Below the pieces are notes generated by a model. That model saw nothing but the letters and a program-made list of their open reading frames with translations. It did not search any database and had not been told where the DNA came from. Below, piece by piece: positions 53,126 through 56,203 of a DNA stretch of 56,203 bases. The DNA is from Bacteroidales bacterium (lineage in GTDB: Bacteria; Bacteroidota; Bacteroidia; Bacteroidales; Lentimicrobiaceae): assembly GCA_022837485.1 (NCBI GenBank), contig JALHHH010000005.1, forward strand, positions 1 to 56,203. Reading direction: 5' to 3'. A program made the position numbers and the translations under genes. Position 1 is the first letter of the stretch, and each line of letters opens with the position of its first letter.

Positions 53126-53566
53126 TCACCGGACGTTATTTATTTTAAACGACGTTTCAACGTTTGTACTTCCCTTAATCATCGACCGGACCGGGCAGTA
53201 TTTTTCTTCTGCAAGATCGATGACATTTTGCACCTCTTCCGGGATGGCATCGGGCGAGGTCAGGCTGATTTCCAGATGGATGGAGGCAAATCCCGTCGGA
53301 TGTTCTGTTTTTCTGACACCTTTGGCCGTAATTTCGAATTCAGTGATTGTTCTGTTCATTCTTCTGATGAATGTGAGCATTGCACTGCCAAGGCAGGAGG
53401 ATAAGCTCAACAGCAGCAGCTCGAGGGAAGTATAACCGAGATCATCCCCCAGAGGAGCAGTGTAGTCTATAGAAACAGGATCGTTGCTGCCGGCGGATCC
53501 CGTGAAATGAAGCCTGTTGTTCACCAGTTTAATACTGGAATTCAACTCTTTTGTTTTGTCGCTCAT
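53126..53566 (-). CDS. OsmC-family peroxidase-like protein
   Basis: 146 residues. The OsmC/Ohr fold is marked by SLELLLLSLSSCLGSAMLTFIRRM with Cys58, and by LAEEKYCPVRSMI with Cys124, the two redox-active cysteines. Ohr/OsmC proteins reduce organic peroxides, typically with a lipoyl-protein electron donor. The rest, including FEITAKGVRKTEHPTGFASIHLEISL, fits the OsmC group. It is the first of four separate minus-strand genes in the right-hand AT-rich part and has no obvious partner. The ATG at 53566 is the family start. Confidence 0.88.
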   Translation of the reverse strand: MSDKTKELNSSIKLVNNRLHFTGSAGSNDPVSIDYTAPLGDDLGYTSLELLLLSLSSCLGSAMLTFIRRMNRTITEFEITAKGVRKTEHPTGFASIHLEISLTSPDAIPEEVQNVIDLAEEKYCPVRSMIKGSTNVETSFKINNVR

Positions 53567-53802
53567 TGTGAATTTCTATTAAGGATGGAATAACGATTGT
53601 ACGCGAAATATGCTGTCAGGTTACATTCGCATGCTTAAAATGTTCGCGCTAGCGGACGATGTCTCTGCCCGGCACCGCATCAATCCGCCAATTTTACAGA
53701 AATCCTCAAAAAATGGACGATTCTCCCAACGGTGCTGTGTAAAAGGTCGACGGGGTTCTGCCTATAAGTTCCGCATTTTAATCTCGTTTGTTCTCTGTTC
53801 CG

Positions 53803-54252
53803 CTATTCCTGCAAGTCCTTTCTAAGATAAATCATGTCCATTAGTTGTACGCCGTTCTCAAACATTGGATGGTCATAATTGTCTGTAAAGAAATTCTTTA
53901 CCCGCCCGGACTCTTTAAATCCGAAACTTTCATAGAAAGACAAAATTGCAGGTACTTCGCCTGTTCCGACAAGCATGGTTTTATAAATACTTTTGTAGAA
54001 GCTGAAAATGAAATTCAGCAGTGCCCTGCCGTACCCTTTGCCTTGATATCTCTCGTACGTCGCTATGTTTTTCAATTCGCAGGTATCTTTATCCACGGGC
54101 AATACTACACAAACACTTTTTAAGTCGCCGTCGTATAAAGCGAACAAGTCACCGCTGGACAAATACTTGTCGATCATACGTTCCTGCTCGTCAGCCAGCA
54201 ACAATAAGTCAAGGAACCGCTTTTTGTTTTCTGATATCTTTTCTATTTTCAC
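53803..54252 (-). CDS. GNAT-family N-acetyltransferase
   Basis: 149 residues. The acetyl-CoA site is present as ERYQGKGYGRALLNFI (Q-x-x-G-x-G/A motif), preceded by CELKNIATYE and followed by a beta strand and FYESFGFKESG, the typical end of the GNAT fold. Substrate unknown. The short single gene lies between the OsmC gene (236 nt spacer) and a gluzincin-like protease (76 nt). A TACATTTG -7 box lies on the minus strand at 54282-54289, 29 nt before the ATG. Confidence 0.88.
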   Translation of the reverse strand: MKIEKISENKKRFLDLLLLADEQERMIDKYLSSGDLFALYDGDLKSVCVVLPVDKDTCELKNIATYERYQGKGYGRALLNFIFSFYKSIYKTMLVGTGEVPAILSFYESFGFKESGRVKNFFTDNYDHPMFENGVQLMDMIYLRKDLQE

Positions 54253-54281
54253 TTTGCATCTTTTATTTCAGATTTATGAGA

Positions 54282-54289
54282 CAAATGTA
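54282..54289 (-). promoter_or_regulatory. -7 box (TACATTTG) upstream of the GNAT gene
   Basis: TACATTTG on the minus strand fits TAnnTTTG and lies 29 nt before the ATG at 54252. No clear -33 element is seen at usual spacing. Confidence 0.4.
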
Positions 54290-54328
54290 CACAGTATGCG
54301 AAACGTATTTTGCCATAGGGGAGTGGGA

Positions 54329-55120
54329 TTATTTTATCTTTTCATGCTTAAAATGCCATATCCATTGATTTTCCAGTGTTTCTTTTGACAAGCCAAATAT
54401 CGTTTCAATATTTTCAGGTTCCCTTATCAGTAATGACATTTTTTCGAAACCATAGGAGCCGATCAGGAATTCAACTATGGTTACAGATAATCCATAACCG
54501 TTCATGTTTCCAAATTCTATATACGATGCAGAATCGAGTTGCGACCAGCTTGGCGGGTCTTTTTCCGAAAAACCCGATTTTACGGATTTTCTGATGTGAT
54601 CATTTATTTGACCTGCTTCATATTGTGCATAACCTTCGCTAAGCCATTTCGGTAACCTGGTTACTGCTTTATCTCCTATTGCATAATACACGGCTATATG
54701 TACAAATTCATGAACAACCACTTGCATAAGAGATTCATAGGTATGCATACTCCCCGGATTCCGTGGTGATACCATCATTAATTCATCATCAATACATGTC
54801 CCGACCATCCATTCCGGTGCGTTACTATAACCTATGGCGGCATGAAAAGCATTGATGTTTGGGAATACTTTGACTTGGATTCTCTTGTCAATCTGTATTC
54901 CCAAATGATCTGTGATTCTGGCATAATTTTTTTCTAAAATCGCTGCCAGTGAATCTAAAATATCAATATCCTCGCTGGTTGAATAGAAGGTAAAATGCCG
55001 ACTCTCTTTTGATAATGTCAGGAAATCTGTATTCTGGCCGGCGGATTGGGATATGAATAGAAACACTAAAATTACTATTGTACTCAGATTCAGTAAGGCA
55101 AGCCTTAATTTCGTTTTCAT
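54329..55120 (-). CDS. Exported gluzincin-like (peptidase MA family) metalloprotease
   Basis: 263 residues. A signal peptide (MKTKLRLALLNLSTIVILVFLFISQSAGQ) is followed by a domain with the zinc site VVHEFVHIAVYYAIGDKAV (HEFVH) and a downstream SEGYAQYEAGQ, whose Glu is the expected third ligand. This is the layout of peptidase-MA-like proteins. The catalytic Glu in HExxH is present, so activity is plausible. Target unknown. Its composition looks more AT-rich than the genes to the left of 52 kb. It lies alone, with 76 nt to the GNAT gene and 239 nt to the YdeI-like gene. Confidence 0.85.
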   Translation of the reverse strand: MKTKLRLALLNLSTIVILVFLFISQSAGQNTDFLTLSKESRHFTFYSTSEDIDILDSLAAILEKNYARITDHLGIQIDKRIQVKVFPNINAFHAAIGYSNAPEWMVGTCIDDELMMVSPRNPGSMHTYESLMQVVVHEFVHIAVYYAIGDKAVTRLPKWLSEGYAQYEAGQINDHIRKSVKSGFSEKDPPSWSQLDSASYIEFGNMNGYGLSVTIVEFLIGSYGFEKMSLLIREPENIETIFGLSKETLENQWIWHFKHEKIK

Positions 55121-55359
55121 GGTTTTATTGTTTTATCTGTGTTTTTTTTGCACTCAGATATTTCTCCAATATAAAATTACTTTATCGCCCTGTAACGACA
55201 GTTGGAAAGTTTAGGCGCCGTATTTTGTGATCGTATTCTTAACCATCGTGACGAGCTGACGGGTGAGCAGAAATGATTATTACGGGAAAACAGAAACTTT
55301 TATTTTACCGCTGGTCAGGTTTCGTTGTATTTTGTTGTTTTGAAGTCAGGAATTTTTGG

Positions 55360-55926
55360 TTAATAATATTTGTCAATTCCTCCAAACCCTGGTATACGTT
55401 TATTGTCCCGTGTCTTTTGAATAAAGTTTGTAAGTCGTTTAGTAAATTCCTCTGGCCGTTTCCGTGCACTGTCAATGTAGGCAATTCGAATTCGTTTATA
55501 TTGCTCTGGAAATATTATGTAGTTATTCCAGACGGTTTTATTTTTTTTTAGTTCATCCAAAATGTCTTTCGGAAAGATAAACTCGTGTGAAATAATCTCT
55601 TGAACAGTTTCAACAAATGTATGATGAATTAAATTGTTTCCGGCTAGCCACTTCAGTCGTTCTATATTAGGTTGTGAATATTTACTGCTGGGTTTTCTGG
55701 GTGAAAATCGTTGAATTGTGTGGTTTTTGTCAAGGGATTTGTTTGTGCTGTCTATCCAGCCAAAACACAGGGCTTCTTCTACTGCATCATTGTATGGAAT
55801 CCGCTGTTCGCCGGAAGATTTTTTAGCATAAACCAGCCAGATTTCGGTCTCAATACTGAAATTTTGCTGAAGCCAGTTTCTCCATTCGGATCTTGTTCTG
55901 ACGTTTAAAATACGTTCCTTATTCAT
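55360..55926 (-). CDS. YdeI/OmpD-associated-family protein
   Basis: 188 residues. WRNWLQQNFSIETEIWLVYAKKSSGEQRIPYNDAVEEALCFGWIDSTNKSLD is the family's N-terminal pattern; SPRKPSSKYSQPNIERLKWL and the C-terminal YIDSARKRPEEFTKRLTNFI fit as well. YdeI-like proteins (sometimes called bacteriocin-protection proteins) have no settled function. The gene is AT-rich and precedes, on the minus strand, a structured spacer at 55927-56203. It is complete in the window. Confidence 0.85.
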   Translation of the reverse strand: MNKERILNVRTRSEWRNWLQQNFSIETEIWLVYAKKSSGEQRIPYNDAVEEALCFGWIDSTNKSLDKNHTIQRFSPRKPSSKYSQPNIERLKWLAGNNLIHHTFVETVQEIISHEFIFPKDILDELKKNKTVWNNYIIFPEQYKRIRIAYIDSARKRPEEFTKRLTNFIQKTRDNKRIPGFGGIDKYY

Positions 55927-56203
55927 GTTACGTTATTGCCCGGGAATGGAAATGACTTTCTCAAATGTTTCTTTGCAATGCGCGATGGACGGTTGAGGCT
56001 ATATGCAGTAAGGGATTGCGGGCGATTTCCCGTTAAGTTACACGAGAAGTTGAAGCGGGCTACAACCTTTCGCATACCACAGAAACCCTTATTGGCTATA
56101 CCGCCTGTGTGTGCCCTGCATGAGCTGCAGCGCACACTTGTTGTACGCTCTGGAAAAAGGTTAAAAATACAAATTTATCTTCCGGAAGCATTACAACAAG
56201 TGT
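55927..56203. repeat. Structured spacer with hairpin and inverted repeats (cassette-boundary-like), running to the window edge
   Basis: This spacer holds a near-perfect 12-bp hairpin, GTGTGCCCTGCA (56109-56120) and TGCAGCGCACAC (56126-56137), with one C-C mismatch and loop TGAGC. A perfect 12-bp inverted pair, ACACTTGTTGTA (56134-56145) and TACAACAAGTGT (56192-56203), ends at the edge, and a short TAAGGG/CCCTTA pair lies around 56012-56091. No credible gene is here. It resembles spacers that flank single small genes in Bacteroidota, but I know this only from memory. Confidence 0.5.

Noticed and set aside
55923..56135. 70-codon frame upstream of the YdeI-like gene
   Set aside because: It overlaps a hairpin-forming spacer, and its product (rich in Cys and Arg) looks like translated structured DNA.
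1..56203. tRNA, rRNA or CRISPR array
   Set aside because: No cloverleaf-like sequence with a conserved T-loop, no rRNA-like stretch and no regular direct repeats with spacers were found on either strand by eye.

Overview
The window reads as chromosomal DNA of a member of the phylum Bacteroidota, most likely order Bacteroidales or a close relative. The evidence is a SusC/RagA outer-membrane transporter, two large secreted proteins ending in type IX secretion (T9SS) type A sorting domains, many MKK-type lipoproteins, families typical of the phylum (DUF4492, DUF4159, a DUF6146-like lipoprotein), and promoters of the Bacteroidota type (TTG/TTTG, then about 17-23 nt, then TAnnTTTG) in place of E. 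coli -35/-10 boxes. I cannot name a genus. Cytochrome bd and a monohaem cytochrome c lipoprotein suggest a cell that meets low oxygen.

Layout. 1-3.1 kb: the 5' part of a SusC-type gene that runs off the left edge. 3.4-7.7 kb: a GlsB-type membrane protein, an OmpA-like protein and a CPA2/KefB-type antiporter. 7.7-13.1 kb (minus): DUF4159 protein, RsmE, and a 1223-residue T9SS cargo with BNR and PKD repeats. 13.4-14.5 kb: a lipoprotein and a DUF1648 membrane protein. 14.6-17.8 kb (minus): a cytochrome bd operon DUF4492-cydA-cydB plus a 44-codon CydX-like gene. 18.1-24.0 kb (minus): a complete mrpABCDEFG Na+/H+ antiporter operon followed by an HMA-domain lipoprotein. An NhaP2-type K+/H+ antiporter is transcribed divergently from it.

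26.0-31.4 kb (plus): what looks like one transcription unit with a good promoter and a terminator. It encodes two related lipoproteins, a TonB-dependent receptor and a secreted protein with two sulfite-oxidase-like domains that lack the molybdenum-binding Cys. I read it as a surface acquisition system of unknown substrate and it is my main candidate for something undescribed. 31.6-36.5 kb: a small secreted protein, a cytochrome c lipoprotein, a membrane-anchored VWA protein and an M48 CAAX-type protease. 36.6-42.4 kb (minus): TPR protein, a C10 (streptopain/PrtT-like) protease with T9SS tail, and a HAD phosphatase.

42.7-46.4 kb (minus): a three-gene unit of an isocitrate/isopropylmalate-type dehydrogenase, a degenerate HD-domain protein and a fused LeuC-LeuD/aconitase-type hydro-lyase. 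46.8-49.8 kb (plus): tRNA maturation genes cca and miaA with a pRiA4b ORF-3-like gene between them. 49.8-52.4 kb: small single genes. From about 52.4 kb to the right edge the DNA looks more AT-rich, with long spacers and unrelated single genes all on the minus strand (OsmC, GNAT, a gluzincin-like protease, a YdeI-like protein). It ends in a spacer with a strong 12-bp hairpin and a 12-bp inverted repeat, which looks like accessory or cassette-like DNA.

I found no tRNA, rRNA, CRISPR array or intact insertion sequence. Positions of motifs were read by eye; promoter and terminator calls are pattern matches only.
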